Below, one piece after another: positions 8,907 through 20,033 of a stretch of 64,000 bases of DNA. Both the position numbers and the translations under genes were made by a program. How positions within the stretch are numbered: position 1 is the stretch's first letter; each line of letters starts with the position of its first letter. The stretch is from Struthio camelus (Eukaryota; Chordata; Aves; Struthioniformes; Struthionidae), in the NCBI RefSeq assembly GCF_040807025.1, contig NC_090953.1, forward strand, positions 26,830,997 through 26,894,996, written 5' to 3'. The notes beneath the pieces were generated by a model that had not been told where the DNA came from, did no database searches, and saw only the letters and a program-made list of their open reading frames with translations.

Positions 8907-9655
8907 GTCACAGGATCACTGAACAGCTGAGGTGGGAAGGAACTTCTGCAGACTATCTAGTCCAACCCCTCCTCAAAGCAGGGTCAAGAAAAGGAGTCTG
9001 TTCAGGGCCCTGTGATGTCAAGTTTTGAAAAATCTCCATGGATGGAGACTCCACAGCTTCTCTGGGCAAGCTGTTCCCATGTTTGACAGCCCCGCACAGT
9101 AAAACAGGGGGGGGTTCTGTGTGTTTAAGTGGAATGTCATGTACTTCATGGCTTGTGCCCACTGCCTCTTGCCCTGTCCCTGGGCACCGCCAAGAAGCGG
9201 CTGGCTCTCTCTTCTCTACTCCCTCTTCCCCCTCTTCGTCCACCACCTCAGGTACTTATACACATTGATAAGATTCCCCCCCACCCCCACCCCAACCTTA
9301 GCCTTCTCTTCCCCAGGCTAGACAATCCCAGCTCTGTTAGCCTCTCCTGGTATGACAGATGGCGCAAGCCCTTGACCTTCTCTGTGGCCTTTTGCTGTGC
9401 TCACTCCAGTGTGGCCTTGTCTCTCTCGTACCGGGAAGCCCAGAAATGGACACAGCACTCCAGATGTGCTCTCACCAGTGCTGAGCAGAGGGGAAGGATC
9501 ACACCTCCCTCAGCCTGCTGGCAACGCTCTTCCTAACGCAGCCCAGGATGCTGCCAGCCGCCTTTGCTGCAAGGGCACGTTGCTGCCTCAAGTGCTGAAG
9601 GCCTTCCGGGACACAACAGCTCTGCTCTGAAATAAGTGCCCGTGAGATACCAAGC
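8907..9655 (-). mobile_element. CR1 LINE fragment (CR1-B), 3' UTR and RT C-terminus
   Basis: The plus strand shows the complement of a CR1 3' end: GATCACTGAACAG, GGTGGGAAGGAACTTCTG, ATCTAGTCCAACCCC-TCAAAGCAGGGTCA and ATGGAGACTCCACAGC. It continues through TACTTATACACATTGATAAGATT into the RT C-terminal coding part (complement of [21 protein letters not shown]-type text). It is diverged, with several breaks. No coding capacity remains. Confidence 0.88.
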
Positions 9656-10094
9656 TCCTGGGGAGCTGACAGAGCCCCTAACTGCTGGAACCAGAAACAT
9701 GACGGCACCAGTGGAGTCCCTGCAAGGGCAGCTGGCATGCAGATGCCCAGGGGCTCCTGCAGAGGGAGGAAGGACACTTTGAAGAGCCCTGTTCACTTGC
9801 TGCCAGGTGCGGACTGGCCCGAGAGGGAAGGCAGAGGCAACAGCCCTGAGTCCGCAGAAGAGCTCCACCTACTGCAAAGATGGTGTAACTCGAGCAGCAG
9901 TCCCTGCTGGGAGATGTGGGTGGTACAGCTTTGGGAAGAGTAATGCATGAACTGGGGGACTGAACAGTGACACGGGATGTGGCTTGGTGTTTGGCTGCAT
10001 GCTTGTAAGTACGAGGCCTTGGTTTGCTCCTGAGCAGCCCCGGTGCTTCTTGCCTCCAGTGCCTCCTGTAAGTAACCACCTGTCTTAGCAAAAA
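9656..10094. other. Spacer between CR1-B and CR1-C, unit 1
   Basis: About 440 bp without a recognised gene or repeat. Equivalents: 26256-26694, 40326-40764 and 54396-54834. Confidence 0.55.
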
Positions 10095-10870
10095 GAGACA
10101 AGGCCCGGACTGTCGGCTCGGCAGGCTGGAGAAACGGGCAGACAGGAGCCGCAGGAAGTTCAGCAAGGCAAAGTGCAACGCCCTGCACCCGGCGAGGAAT
10201 AACCCCAGGCACCCGGGGAGGAATAACCCCAGGCGCCAGTACATGGTGGGGGCCGACCTGCTGGAAAGCAGCTTTGCAGAAAAGACCTGGGGGTCCTGGC
10301 ACCCTACAAGCTGACCACAAGCCAGCAACGTGCCTTTGTGGCAAAGGCGGCCCACGGTAGGCTGGGCTGCGTGAGGAAGAGTGTTGCCACCAGGTCAAGG
10401 GAAGTGGTGCTTTCCCCTCTACTCAGCGCTCCAGAGGCCACATCTGGAGCGCGGTCTCCAGTTCTGGGCTCCGCAGTGGAAGAAAGAGAGGGCCCTACCG
10501 GCACGAGTCCAGCAAAGAGGCACAAGGATGATTAGGGGCCTGGAGAACCTCTCATATGAGGAGAGGCTGAGAGAGTCGGGACTGTTGAGCCCGGAGAAGA
10601 GAAGGCTCACGGGGCATCTTACCAGTGCGTATAACTATCCAACGGGAGGGTCGAACGAAGACAGACCAAGGGAGTGGTGCCCCTCTTCTCGGTGGTGCCC
10701 ACTGACAGGGCAAGAGTCATCGCACACAAACTGAACACGGGAAATTCAGCTTGAACGTGAGAAAATGCTTCTTTAGCGTGAGGCTGGCTGAACATTGGAA
10801 CAGGTGGCCCAGAGAGGTTGTGGATTCTCCATCCTTGGTTTTCCCTCCTCAGGTTCTGGCAGAGAGAGGT
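10095..10870 (+). mobile_element. CR1 LINE fragment (CR1-C), RT C-terminus and 3' UTR
   Basis: Plus-sense CR1: AERQTGAAGSSAR-type text at its start, then LHPARNNPR-like, [60 protein letters not shown] and EKRRLTG. A 3' UTR follows with AACACGGGAAATTCAGC and GAGAGGTTGTGGATTCTCC. A short internal duplication (GAGGAATAACCCCAGGC twice, about 10193-10236) is present. Frames are broken in several places; it is an old insertion. Confidence 0.88.
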
Positions 10871-11526
10871 AAGCTCAGGACAGGGGGGAATGCTTTCCTG
10901 TGCAGAGCGGGTGGCTAACGGAGGCTGGCGGAGAAAGAAACACCACCACGAGTCTCCAGCTATGCTGCACAACATCTTTAATGAGCAGGAAGGAAAAAAG
11001 GAAAAAAAGCAGCACAGAGACCAAGACACATGTTTCCTGGGTTGAGTGAGGCACAGAGAATTGCCCGTTTCCCCAGGACAAGCGGCATGCAAAGCGTTTG
11101 CCTTTTCCCATTCCAGCTCTACCTTGTGGCAATCACATCCTACCTACAGCAATTCCTAACCCCCAAACCGTCCTGCCGTCAGCAGGAGACTCAGCAGAGC
11201 GGACGAGCACGAGCTCTTTCTCGAGGAGCTCAGAGTGCAGCAGAGCCAGAGGCAGCATGGCGAGGCCTGGCTCTGTGAGGTGGAGCTGGGAACTCAGTGC
11301 GCTCAGGCCTCCAGCCCTTTCAAGACCCCCACCAGATCAGCCTTTCTTTTCTTTCCTCATCTTTCTCTGTGCCCTCCAAAATCCAGTTCTAGCTGCGTGT
11401 CCCCGAGGGGCCTGCGGCTGGTTTTCTTAAAATGCACAACAAGCGTTACATCTCACCTTAAGGCTGGATTTGAGGGCCTGGCAGCAAAGATTTGCCTAAC
11501 CCACTGCTTATTGCCCCAGGTCCGGG
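10871..11526. other. Spacer downstream of CR1-C, unit 1, with a minus-strand ATTAAA
   Basis: No coding gene recognised. On the minus strand an ATTAAA (10977-10982) follows a T-rich stretch, which looks like the 3' end of a transcribed region, perhaps a relic of a gene or processed transcript. No adjoining reading frame supports one. Equivalents: 27471-28125, 41541-42195 and 55611-56265. Confidence 0.45.
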
Positions 11527-12865
11527 TGCAGTTCTGGGTGAAGCAGCAAGGATGGAAACTGATCAGATTGTCACAGCAGAAAAAGATTGGGCTGAACAGA
11601 AGTCACAGCAATCACCTCTTAACAACACACTGCGCGCATACAAGCTCCCACGCCCTCCGAGTAACACAGCACAGGGACGCTGACCCACTTTTGGAATACG
11701 ACCCATTACGGTGGGTTTCAAGCACCGGTGGACAGGCTGGTCGTACCAGATTGCCAAAACAAACAGTTCAAGCTGCGTTCAAGGTGGCAGAGGATGCACT
11801 TGGCTATTTGGTTAGGGACGATCCGCTGGAGGCGCAGATTCTTGTGTGCAGGCATCCCTGCAGCTGAACACAGATCTCCCCCTTCTGCCTGAAAGAACCC
11901 TCGCCTTCCCAACTGCGCACAACTACCCCCTTGAAACGGGAAAGAGGTAAAGTCCCTAAACATTTCCATTCACCTGCCAAGCTGAGGCAGCCCGCGTATC
12001 AAAGTTGTGTCACCACCATGACAGCAATCCAGCCCACAGGAAGAGGAGAAGTGGGGTGTGGCTGACCTCGTTCCCCAGGGAAACTTGGGGAACATTCCCA
12101 GTATTCAGAGTTGAGGACATTGCTGGCGCTAGTCAGGCCACACCAGAGCCAGATTCCACTGCCTAGGGCCCAGGGAACGATAGCAGGTTCTGGACGAGGA
12201 AGAGGAGGGCAGAGAGCAAGGCAGGTCCCTGCAAGGGAGGAAGGGCAGACAGTCACTCCTGGGGATCTCCATGGGTATGTCCTTAGAGAACTTGACGGGG
12301 GCTTCATGCTTTGCCAGCCCGGGGCTCTGACTGGGGAGTGCAGAACCGAGGCGTGGGACAGTGACCAAAGAGGTTCCTGTGCCCTTCCCTGAAAGGGACT
12401 CCACACCCAAATTGACCCGTTTTCCTTAGCAAGTTCATCCCAGGGCCAAAAGCCTGGATGGCCTGCTTTTTTAGGAGTGGGTCAGAGCAGTGAGGCAAAA
12501 GCTCACAGATGTTTTTCCTGGGCCGTGGATGGAGTGGCCCACTCAAGGCATTTTAATTCCAAATAGGCTTTGACTCAGCCTCCCGGAACACATGGGAGCC
12601 CTCGTAACGTGGAAGAGCGGGGAAAACCCCCAAACTCCAGGGAAACGTGCGTCGGTGTGCTGCTGACTTGGGTGGAGACGGTGTCCTGGCTTCAGGCGTG
12701 CCAGCGATACCAGGGTTTTTGGCCTCGCTCCTCCACAACTGCCTCCTTCCTGAGGGACGTTTCCTGAAACAACTGGTGCCACTATGCAATCTCCTGCTCC
12801 TGCCTTTAAAGCTGTTGCCTTTCTGCTGCTGGTCCAGGGCCTGCGTGACTCAGTGCAGCCCAAAC
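11527..12865. other. Unit 1-only block, first part, no gene recognised
   Basis: Start of the 2,924-bp block (11527-14450) that unit 1 alone keeps. No tRNA, CR1 or protein family recognised. Base composition is less GC-rich than the neighbouring spacers. Overlapping open frames (up to 210 codons, 11235-11867) have no recognisable domain. Confidence 0.55.
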
Positions 12866-13680
12866 TGTTTCAGGTTGCAAGGGATCTCTGGCGGCCCTCT
12901 GGGCCAACGCCCCGTTCCAATCAGGCCAAACTTCCCAGCGACATCAGGAGGCTCAGGGCCTTGCCCGGCCAGCTTCTGAACGCTGCAATGAAGGGAGACG
13001 CCACTCTCCCATGGGCAGCCTCTTCCAGGGCTGTGCCGTGCTCCCTGTGACTTGTTCTTCCAAAGAGACAGTTGACATCTCCCTGGTTGCACCTGGAACT
13101 GTGCCCCTTGCTGTTTTGCTGTGCACCTCTGAGGAGAGCTTGGCTCTGCCTTTTCCATAACCCGCTGTAGCTGGTGGGAGATGGCAGTGTGATCCCCTCC
13201 TCCCCTCCTTGCCTTCTCCCCTCCAGGCGCCACAAAAACAATGCCTTCAACCTTCCTCATATGGCCTGTGCTGCAGGCCTGACCCTCAGCCTCTTCCTCT
13301 GCCACTAGCTCTCTCCAGGTTGTTGCCATTGCACTTGTCCTGAGGGAACAGAACCCAGTCTGGCCTGCTGTACAAACCTGCTGAAAGGCCCCTCTGTCCC
13401 ACTGTCCAGGTCGCCCATAAAAAGCCTAAAGCTTTTTGGCATCTGGACTGATCCCTGAGGGAGGCCACTAGGAAGCAGTCGCCAGATGGCCCTTTTTCCC
13501 ACTGAGTAAAGGCCTTTGAGCCCAACGGTCCACCCCATTTTCCCCTCACATTAGCGTCGTCAGGCTCCAGGCTGTAACTCACCGGTCTGGCTCGAAGGAT
13601 GCTGTGAGAGACAAGGCCTTGACAAAGGCCTTGCTAGGCTCAAGGTGAACAGCGGTAGCAACAGCATTTGCAGCGGTAAA
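12866..13680 (-). mobile_element. Old CR1 LINE fragment (CR1-D), unit 1 only
   Basis: The plus strand reads the complement of an old CR1: GCAAGGGATCTCTGG, then an AGGCTCAGGGCCTTG block. Next are GGGCAGCCTCTTCCAG and a TTGCACCTGGAACTGTGCCCCTTG block, and further on the RT region (CATAAAAAGCCTAAAG, GACTGATCCCTGAGGGAGGCC, GATGCTGTGAGAGAC). It is strongly diverged and gapped, older than CR1-A and CR1-E, and lost from units 2-4. Confidence 0.75.
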
Positions 13681-14510
13681 AGCTCTTCTTTATGTCCTTG
13701 ATGTGCCCTGCCAGTTCCAACGCAGGCCAAGCTTTGCCTTTCCTACCACCATTGCGGTATGCCTGGACAGTGAGGCTCTATTTGTGCTTTCTCGCCTGTC
13801 CCTGTTTTCACCTCCTGTGCTAAGCAGTCATCCCTGACTCCCTCCACAAGCCCCCAGGGGTTACCTGAGTCCCAGCATGTTGCCCTCGTGGCAGAGGCTG
13901 GGGAGCTGGACGTCCCCATGAGGAAAGGGAGTCTGTGACCTGGAAACCTCCTTGGGCTGCTACAGAAGATTTTGTCCACTTCTCATCATGAGCGGGTTGT
14001 CTCTACCACAGCGTCACTTCCCGCTGCACTGAGGAGGAGGGGGACAAGGGCTCACAGGGCAGACATGCAGGAGGGTCAGAGGCCTTGAGCCAGCGATGGC
14101 TGGGAGAACAGGGCCCAGCCTGCATTTGCTACAGGGGCTCGCAGGGCCGGCCAGGAATATGGCAAAGCTACAGCAAAGCCAGGAACTGTGGAGCCTGTTT
14201 GGAGACTGTGGGACGGGGCCTGGTTGCCAAGGGCCCTGCCCTTGCCTGGGCTGTGCTTGCTCGCAGCTCCCAGCAGGGAAGCCGTGGCTTGCGTGCAGGC
14301 TGAGGTGGTAGAGCCTGTTGGTGAGGGCGAAGGAAGAGGTAGCTGGTGTGTGGGCCAGCTGTTTGTGGCTGTGGCTGCTGGCTGCCTGTCCCATGCACAC
14401 GCCAGAGCGGGGAGCAGCCAGGAAGAGGAGGCAAAAAGCAAAAGCAAGAGGGACAAGGCTGGGCGTGCAGACGTGAGCATGGGGAGTCCAGCAGTGGTGT
14501 GCATGATGCA
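13681..14510. other. Spacer between CR1-D and tRNA-Cys, unit 1
   Basis: No gene recognised. Only the last 60 bp (from 14451) are shared with units 2-4; the rest belongs to the unit 1-only block. Confidence 0.55.
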
Positions 14511-14582
14511 GGGGGTGTAGCTCAGTGGGAGAGCATTTGACTGCAGATCAAGAGGTCCCTGGTTCAACTCCAGGTGCCCCCT
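14511..14582 (+). tRNA. tRNA-Cys-GCA: tRNA-Cys (GCA)
   Basis: A 72-nt cysteine tRNA reading TGC/TGT. The acceptor stem GGGGGTG closes with TGCCCCC, the D arm is GCTC-AGTGGGA-GAGC, the anticodon loop CTGCAGA is closed by TTTGA/TCAAG, and the T arm CCTGG-TTCAACT-CCAGG pairs fully. It is close to my recollection of the standard vertebrate tRNA-Cys, with small loop changes. T4 terminator 11 nt downstream. Confidence 0.96.
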
Positions 14583-14592
14583 CCACTGCTGC

Positions 14593-14596
14593 TTTT
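14593..14596 (+). terminator. Pol III terminator of tRNA-Cys, unit 1
   Basis: TTTT 11 nt after the tRNA. Confidence 0.85.
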
Positions 14597-15231
14597 CTTC
14601 CTGGAGCTTCTCCTGTGCCTTGGCGGCCTGCTTCCCCATCCCTCAGTGGGAAGGCTGTGGGGGACAAACAGCCCAGCATGGACCTGGCTCGGCTTCTCGT
14701 TCTCTGGGCTCTCGCCTCATGACACCCTTGGGGTTTCCCCTTTCCTTAAGGTGCTGCACCTCCCAGGGAGGGCAAGAGCAGCCCCTCTTCCTTCCCAGGG
14801 GCTGTGCTGCCACTGCTCTGTCGGGAGCTGGAGGGCATGAGCTGAGAGAAACCCACCGGGAAACCTCCTGCCCTTGTCTAGCACACAGGTCAGGGTCTGT
14901 GACACAAGAGGGAAGGTCTCCCAACGTCACCAGTTAACGCTGAGTCTGGCTTCCACCGGCTTTTTTCCCATAAAGTGGAGCTTAAAGGCTAAACAGGCTA
15001 AACGCACCCTTTGTCATCTCATCCTTTCGCACCTGGGAAAGGTGTGTTGTGCCTGCCAGGACTGCAGGAAGTTGGGGGGGGGGGAGGAGCGAGCAGAGCC
15101 GTAGAGGGAGGGTGGGTGTTTTGCTGTGTGACCGGGCTTGACATGCTGCTGTGCTGCTGTGCAGCTGCGCAGCTGGAGGGACCCTCCGTACCCGCAGGGC
15201 TGGTCTGGAGCGTGGCCTTTCCAGGCAGCCC

Positions 15232-15235
15232 AAAA
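15232..15235 (-). terminator. Pol III terminator of tRNA-Ser(AGA)
   Basis: TTTT on the minus strand, 13 nt after the tRNA; the same T run is conserved after the Ser pseudogenes (7640-7643). Confidence 0.85.
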
Positions 15236-15248
15236 GGAGATGGCACCC

Positions 15249-15330
15249 CGTAGTTGGCAGGATTCGAACCTGCGCGGGGAAACCCCAATGGATTTCTAGT
15301 CCATCGCCTTCACCACTCGGCCACAACTAC
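15249..15330 (-). tRNA. tRNA-Ser-AGA: tRNA-Ser (AGA), unit 1 only
   Basis: An 82-nt serine tRNA; A34 becomes inosine, so it reads TCT, TCC and TCA. The acceptor stem GTAGTTG pairs fully with CAACTAC plus discriminator G, which SerRS recognises. The anticodon loop CTAGAAA is closed by ATGGA/TCCAT, the long variable arm GGGG-TTT-CCCC is intact, and the T arm is GCAGG-TTCGAAT-CCTGC. A change from the common vertebrate C:G to T:A in the acceptor is compensated. T4 terminator 13 nt downstream. It is the intact paralogue of the decayed Ser copies at 7544 and equivalents. Confidence 0.96.
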
Positions 15331-15914
15331 CTGCCCCAAACTGCTCTGCAGCAGTGAGCGGGTGCCCTGTGCTGAGGCACCTGGCTCCCGGGGAGTTTGA
15401 GGGCCAGGCTGTGCTGGGGCATGTCCTTTCCACTCTGTGGACACCACGCAGTCAGGCACCAGAGGCCCCTGCAGCCAGTGCTGGAGAGGCCTTGAGAGAC
15501 ATGGTGCCAGGGCGATGGCTGCAGCTCCCAGTGCCTGGTTGTCAGGCTGGCCTCTGGGATATGCTGATGCTGGAGGATGGTTTCACTCTCCCTCCGGCAT
15601 CCCCATGGCGGGAGGGGAGAAAAGGAAGGGAGCAGTGTGAGGCATCCAGTGATGGTGGAGAGGAAATGTGTCAGGTGTATAAGAAGGAAGAGAAAGCAGA
15701 GAGCCCAGGAGTAGGAGTGGAAGGGGAAAGACTGCAAGGAAGCCATGGCCCAGCTGCGGCCTCCCCCCCCACCCCAGGTGTGAGGGTTTTGAGGTGATGA
15801 GGAAGAGCCTGGAGAGACTGTGAGAGGAGGAAATGTGTGTGCAGGGGGGCTGGAAGGAGGAGGCAGAGCCAGTTCATGAGCTGTGGGGAGCAGGAGGCAC
15901 GCCTGGGTCCGCAT
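15331..15914. other. Spacer between tRNA-Ser(AGA) and Gly pseudogene, unit 1
   Basis: About 580 bp, private to unit 1. The first 30 bp are the complement of the 5' flank also found before the Ser pseudogene at 7520-7543. Nothing else recognised. Confidence 0.55.
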
Positions 15915-15988
15915 GTGCTGGTGGTGCAATGGTGAGCGTAGCTGCCTTCCAAGCAGTGCAGGACAGGTTTTGTTCCCAGACAACACGG
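15915..15988 (+). pseudogene. tRNA-Gly (TCC) pseudogene, unit 1 only
   Basis: The middle of the gene matches tRNA-Gly(TCC) closely (GGTGAGC, then TAGCTGCCTTCCAAGCAGT), but the A-box region has GCAATGG for TATAGTGG and the T arm is ruined (ACAGG-TTTTGTTCCCAG). The acceptor strands (GTGCTGG, ACAACACGG) no longer pair well. Downstream sequence is paralogous to that after the intact Gly gene at 8198 onward. Non-functional. Confidence 0.85.
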
Positions 15989-16587
15989 ACAAAACGTTCT
16001 TCTTCCAGGTGCCTGCAGAGGCCCTTCCACCTCCTTCAGGGAAGTTCCTGCTGGAACACAGCTCAGCTTTCTCCAGCAAGCTCTCATCCCCTGAGGGGAG
16101 CCACTCCCCTTGTTGCAGCCTCCCTGCATGCACAGCCACGGTGGGGCACCCCACAGAGCCCAGGAGAGACAGGCCCCCTCCTCCTTCAGCAATGCCTGCC
16201 TTGGCAAAAGCACATGGAAGGCACTGAAGTGGCAGAGCTGCTGAGGGTGGAGGTTATCATGGCCAGGAGTCAAGCGCAGACCAGCTGCTTGGCAGGCAGC
16301 TGTGCTCATCTCAGGCACAGAAGTGCCCGCTGCCCCACAGCCTTCCTGCTGGCCCCAGTTCTGCCCCTGCTCTCCTCTTCCTGCCCGCCTCCAAAGCCAG
16401 CCTGGCTGGGGGCTGGGGAAGGGCAAGCTGGGCAGAACCTGGTGGGTCAGGAAGCACCACCTCCCCAGCTCCGCTGCCAGCAGGACGGCGTCCTGCGGTG
16501 GGCTCAGACCACCAGCCTTGGGGTGCCCTCTCTGCTGGTGCCACAGAGCTGCCCATGCGGGGCCTCTCAGGGCCACCTTTTCCTGCC
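15989..16587. other. Unit 1 tail
   Basis: 15989-16210 is a diverged copy of the sequence after tRNA-Gly (8198-8400). From 16338 the sequence is common to all units and runs into the next unit (equivalents 31490-31739, 45560-45809, 59630-59879). No gene recognised. Confidence 0.6.
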
Positions 16588-18905
16588 TCAGAAATGTCCC
16601 AGCCCCCTGGATGCTCTGGGTGGGCGGGGGCAGTGTGTTAGGGCTGGGAGTGTAGATTAGGCACCATGGACAGCCCCCCCGCCTGGCTCTGGGTTTTCCT
16701 GTGTGGCCATCCCCTCCCCACACAGCTTGGGGTGCAAATGGAGCCTGTGGGCACATCTCCCTTCTTGCACTGTAAAGGAACACTGCCAAGGCCCCCTCCC
16801 CACCTCCTGCCCCCGCCCACCCATGCGCGCGCGCACACACACACGCACACGCTTGCAGAGACTGTACAGGCAAGCTTGGCTCAACGAGAGCGATTATCAC
16901 TAGCGACTCCTGAAACGGTGAGCCCTGCTATTACGGGATAAGGCCATGCTACGGCTGTGCCAGTCCCACAAGTAGCTGCTGCTGAAAGGGATGGCCACAT
17001 GCCCCTCTGTCCCAATCCCACCTTGTCCCTCACGCTGGCTCTGACACTCTCCTGACAGGGAGCTGGTGTAGAGGGTGATGCTGGTTGGGAACCATTGATT
17101 TACGTGGGGAGTTACTTTCTCCCGGTGCAGCTCCGTGAAGCTGCACTCATCATGGGCCCACATAAGCACCGGAGAAAGCACGAGGGAAGCAGAGAGAGGA
17201 CATGGCCAGAAACAGAGCGGCTTTCACCTCTGCAGGGCGCTTTCCTGTCCAGCTGGCTTTTCTGCAGGGCCAAACACCGTGCGCTGGGTGAGCAAGCGAG
17301 TGAGCCACGCTTTCAGACAAGCCCTGACTTGCGCATGCACAAAATATGCTCTGCTAGCCTCAAACATCTCCGCAAGCCGACAGGAAACTGCGGGCTTACT
17401 GACCTCCTGCTGCCTCAGGATGTGGGTCTGGGTGCCCCCCTGGTTATGCAAGTGGGAGGCCACCGGACCCCTTGACACAGGCACCATGGTGGCAGGTCAG
17501 GGGCCAGCTCCGTTAGGCTCTCTGCAGCTGAATTTACAACAGCTGGAGCACTGCAGGCCACTCTGCAGAACCAAGAAATGGAGGGGAACAGCTTCCAAGA
17601 AGTGGCTTTTTGTGCGGTATCTGTCACTGTTTTCCTGTACTGTAGACAAAACCAAGGTGGAAAGAGAGGGGCACCTTCAGAGCTTCTTTAAAAGCTTTTC
17701 ACCATTCAGACCCCGTGCTGCTCCAGCCTCTTAGAGGAGGAGCCTGAGTGTCCGGGAGCAGCAAGCGCCGGCTGATCCCTAAGGGATGGGGAGCCGGGTG
17801 CGATAACACGACTGGCTGGGCAAGGACCTTGCCTGCCAGGGTCCCTTCCCACCGCCACCAAGCCAGGCAAACAGGGCAGGCCTGGAGATGCTAGCGAGGC
17901 TCAGCAAAGAGTACAGATCACCAGGGAAGTTCACCTGGTGATGAGGCAGGTCCGAGGTCAAGCTGGGAAGTAAATCTGCAGCTCAGGGTCAGGGTCAGAA
18001 TCGGGTCTGGCAAGGGTGGTGAGGGTCAGACGCAGTCCAGTGATCACCAGGCAGGTCCATGGTGAAAAGGCAGGTCTGAGGTCAGGCTGGGACGTCAGAC
18101 CGCGGGTCAGTGTCCAGATCAATGGGGTCCATGGCTAGGCAGGGACATGGCCGTGACAGAGCCAGAGACTAGTACTCCCACAACATAGCGCAGCCAGAGG
18201 AAAGGCCTAGGGCTGAGCTTAAATGGGGCTCCTGGGCCCACAGGAAGAGGGTGCATGGTGGTGGGGGGGGGAGGTCCGAGCTGAGGCTGGTCAGGGCACT
18301 GAAGCCTATCAGTGCCCTCAGGGCTGTGACAGAGGGGGTCCCTCTCTCTGCTCAGCAGTGCCAGGAGCAGGCAGAAAGAGGGCCCAGCATAGCCCCGTGG
18401 TCTCATTGAACAGTCTCCCAAGGCCACCCTCCCACTGCTCTCCAAGAACCCAGAAACTCAGCGCAGTGACTCAGAAAAATCCAGCTCTGCCCTTGGAGAA
18501 TATAGGTGTCTTTCTCTCCCTGGGAATGGAGAGAAAAGTGTGACTTGGAGCTGTGATTTGATTTCAGCACACCTGAGCTCTGTATTCTTGCTCTGGACAA
18601 GCCAACATGCTGTCACGGTGCTCCTGAGTCATGGCAAGAGTACGCATGTCTTTCCCACCGGTAGGCGCCACACAGGCAAGTGTGGGACTCCGGATGGTGT
18701 AGCCCATAGAAGAGGGGTTTGCTCTGGGGTGCTCCCCAGGAGTTAGCGAACCCCAGGTGCACCATGGCTGTGGGGTTGCTGCACCCTGGGGGCACACCCT
18801 CTAACCACCCCATGATTGACAAGACCACATGAAGGAGAAGTGACACCGCAGACCCACACCACAAACATCTAGGGGCTGTGGAGCCATCCCCCACAGAACG
18901 ACCTG

Positions 18906-19440
18906 TTACTGGGCGTACCGTTACCAACAATTGCTACCCATGCTGGGTACGAGGGCTGGGCTGGGCACGAGGTTACCTGTTGGTATGCACTCTGCTATTG
19001 ACTAGAGCCATACAGCTTTTGTATACCTGTGGGCTGGCGTTGTTTCGACTGGGTGTAAAAGAGAGGAAGCCCCATGGGTTTGTTGCGGACTTGGACCCAT
19101 GGTCCGCTGGCCTGCAGACCCGAGGACCCACCCGTCAGTGGGGATGCCCCTAATGTCAACAGCGTGGTGAGGAGAATCCGGGGAAAACTGTACCGGAGGG
19201 GTGGCCCGTGAGGGGCGAGAGCGGTCACCGTACCACCGTGCACCCGTGATTTAACCGTACAGCTCTGATAAGTATATGTACTTTCAGTTCTGTTATATTT
19301 CTCGCTATACTACACTGCACTTTTAGCTTTGTTATAACCTCCCATCTCTAATAAATTCTCACCCTTGACAAATGACAATCTCCCCGGTTCAGCGCAGCTA
19401 ACTCGGGAATCCGAAAGAATCCCAGACACCCCTCTAGTGG
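18906..19440 (+). mobile_element. Possible solo LTR, unit 2 copy
   Basis: Same fossil as at 2319-2853, carried along by unit duplication and not a separate insertion. Confidence 0.35.
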
Positions 19441-19810
19441 CGCGTCACACCCACGCGCTTTGAAGGCTGATGAACTGAGAAGCCAAAGACTTTGCCCGCA
19501 ATGCCGCCCCATGGCCAGTTCCTGGGGAAGCAAGAGGGCTTCCTTCTGCCTTGGTTGGGGACTGGAGGGCTGCGTAGGGAGGGCTCTACCACAGTAACCC
19601 CCGGAGGGAGGCTGTGGCAGTCTGAAGGAGTGTGTGGGGGGGGGGGGGGGGGAAGGGGCTGGGGAGTCAAAGAGAAAGGACAGGACATGAGCCAAGCGCT
19701 GAGCAACGACTGAGCTCCAGTTCCTGTGGGGAAGAGGCTCACTTGCTGCCGTGGTGCAGAGGAGGGAGGAGAGTGCAGCGCTCTCTGGGAGCTGGGAATT
19801 CGTGGAACGA

Positions 19811-19984
19811 GACAGACTGGAAGGGATCTCCGGAGGCCTCTAATTCAACTGCCCGCTCAAAGCAGGACTAGTGCCAAAGCTGGAGCCGGTCGCTCAGTGC
19901 CTGGCCCTGACACATTTTGAATTTGCTCTCCACGGAAGGAGAGTCCAAACTTCTCTGGGCACCTGCTCCACACGGCTTCAATGC
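19811..19984 (-). mobile_element. Old CR1 3' fragment, unit 2 copy
   Basis: Copy of the fragment at 3217-3390, in the same place relative to CR1-A. Confidence 0.75.
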
Positions 19985-20033
19985 TCACTGAGTTAACGCT
20001 GCAGTTAACAACTGGCTGCACCGCTGGTGTTGG

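Larger units (their letters stand above)
14583..15248. other. Spacer between tRNA-Cys and tRNA-Ser, unit 1
   Basis: No gene recognised beyond terminators. From 14667 the sequence is private to unit 1. Contains a G homopolymer near 15075. Confidence 0.55.
1..16587 (+). repeat. Tandem unit 1 (16,587 bp, long form)
   Basis: First complete copy of the large tandem unit; its first bases recur at 16588, 31740, 45810 and 59880. It is the longest form. It keeps a block at 11527-14450 that is absent from units 2-4, and it carries a private cassette at 14667-16337 (tRNA-Ser(AGA) and a tRNA-Gly pseudogene) where units 2-4 have CR1-E and tRNA-Leu(CAG). tRNA content in order: iMet(-), Ser pseudogene(+), Gly(+), Gln(+), Cys(+), Ser(-), Gly pseudogene(+). 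The phase is arbitrary because the window starts at this point. Confidence 0.97.

Noticed and set aside
9010-9300. Open frames over CR1-B that suggest small proteins
   Set aside because: They are read from the antisense or shifted frames of the CR1 3' UTR and do not match any family.
15671-16900. A 409-codon minus-strand open frame spanning the unit 1/unit 2 junction
   Set aside because: It runs through the tRNA-Gly pseudogene and the CG/CA tract (giving CACVCARAH-type text), and changes sequence where the cassette changes. It is not a gene.
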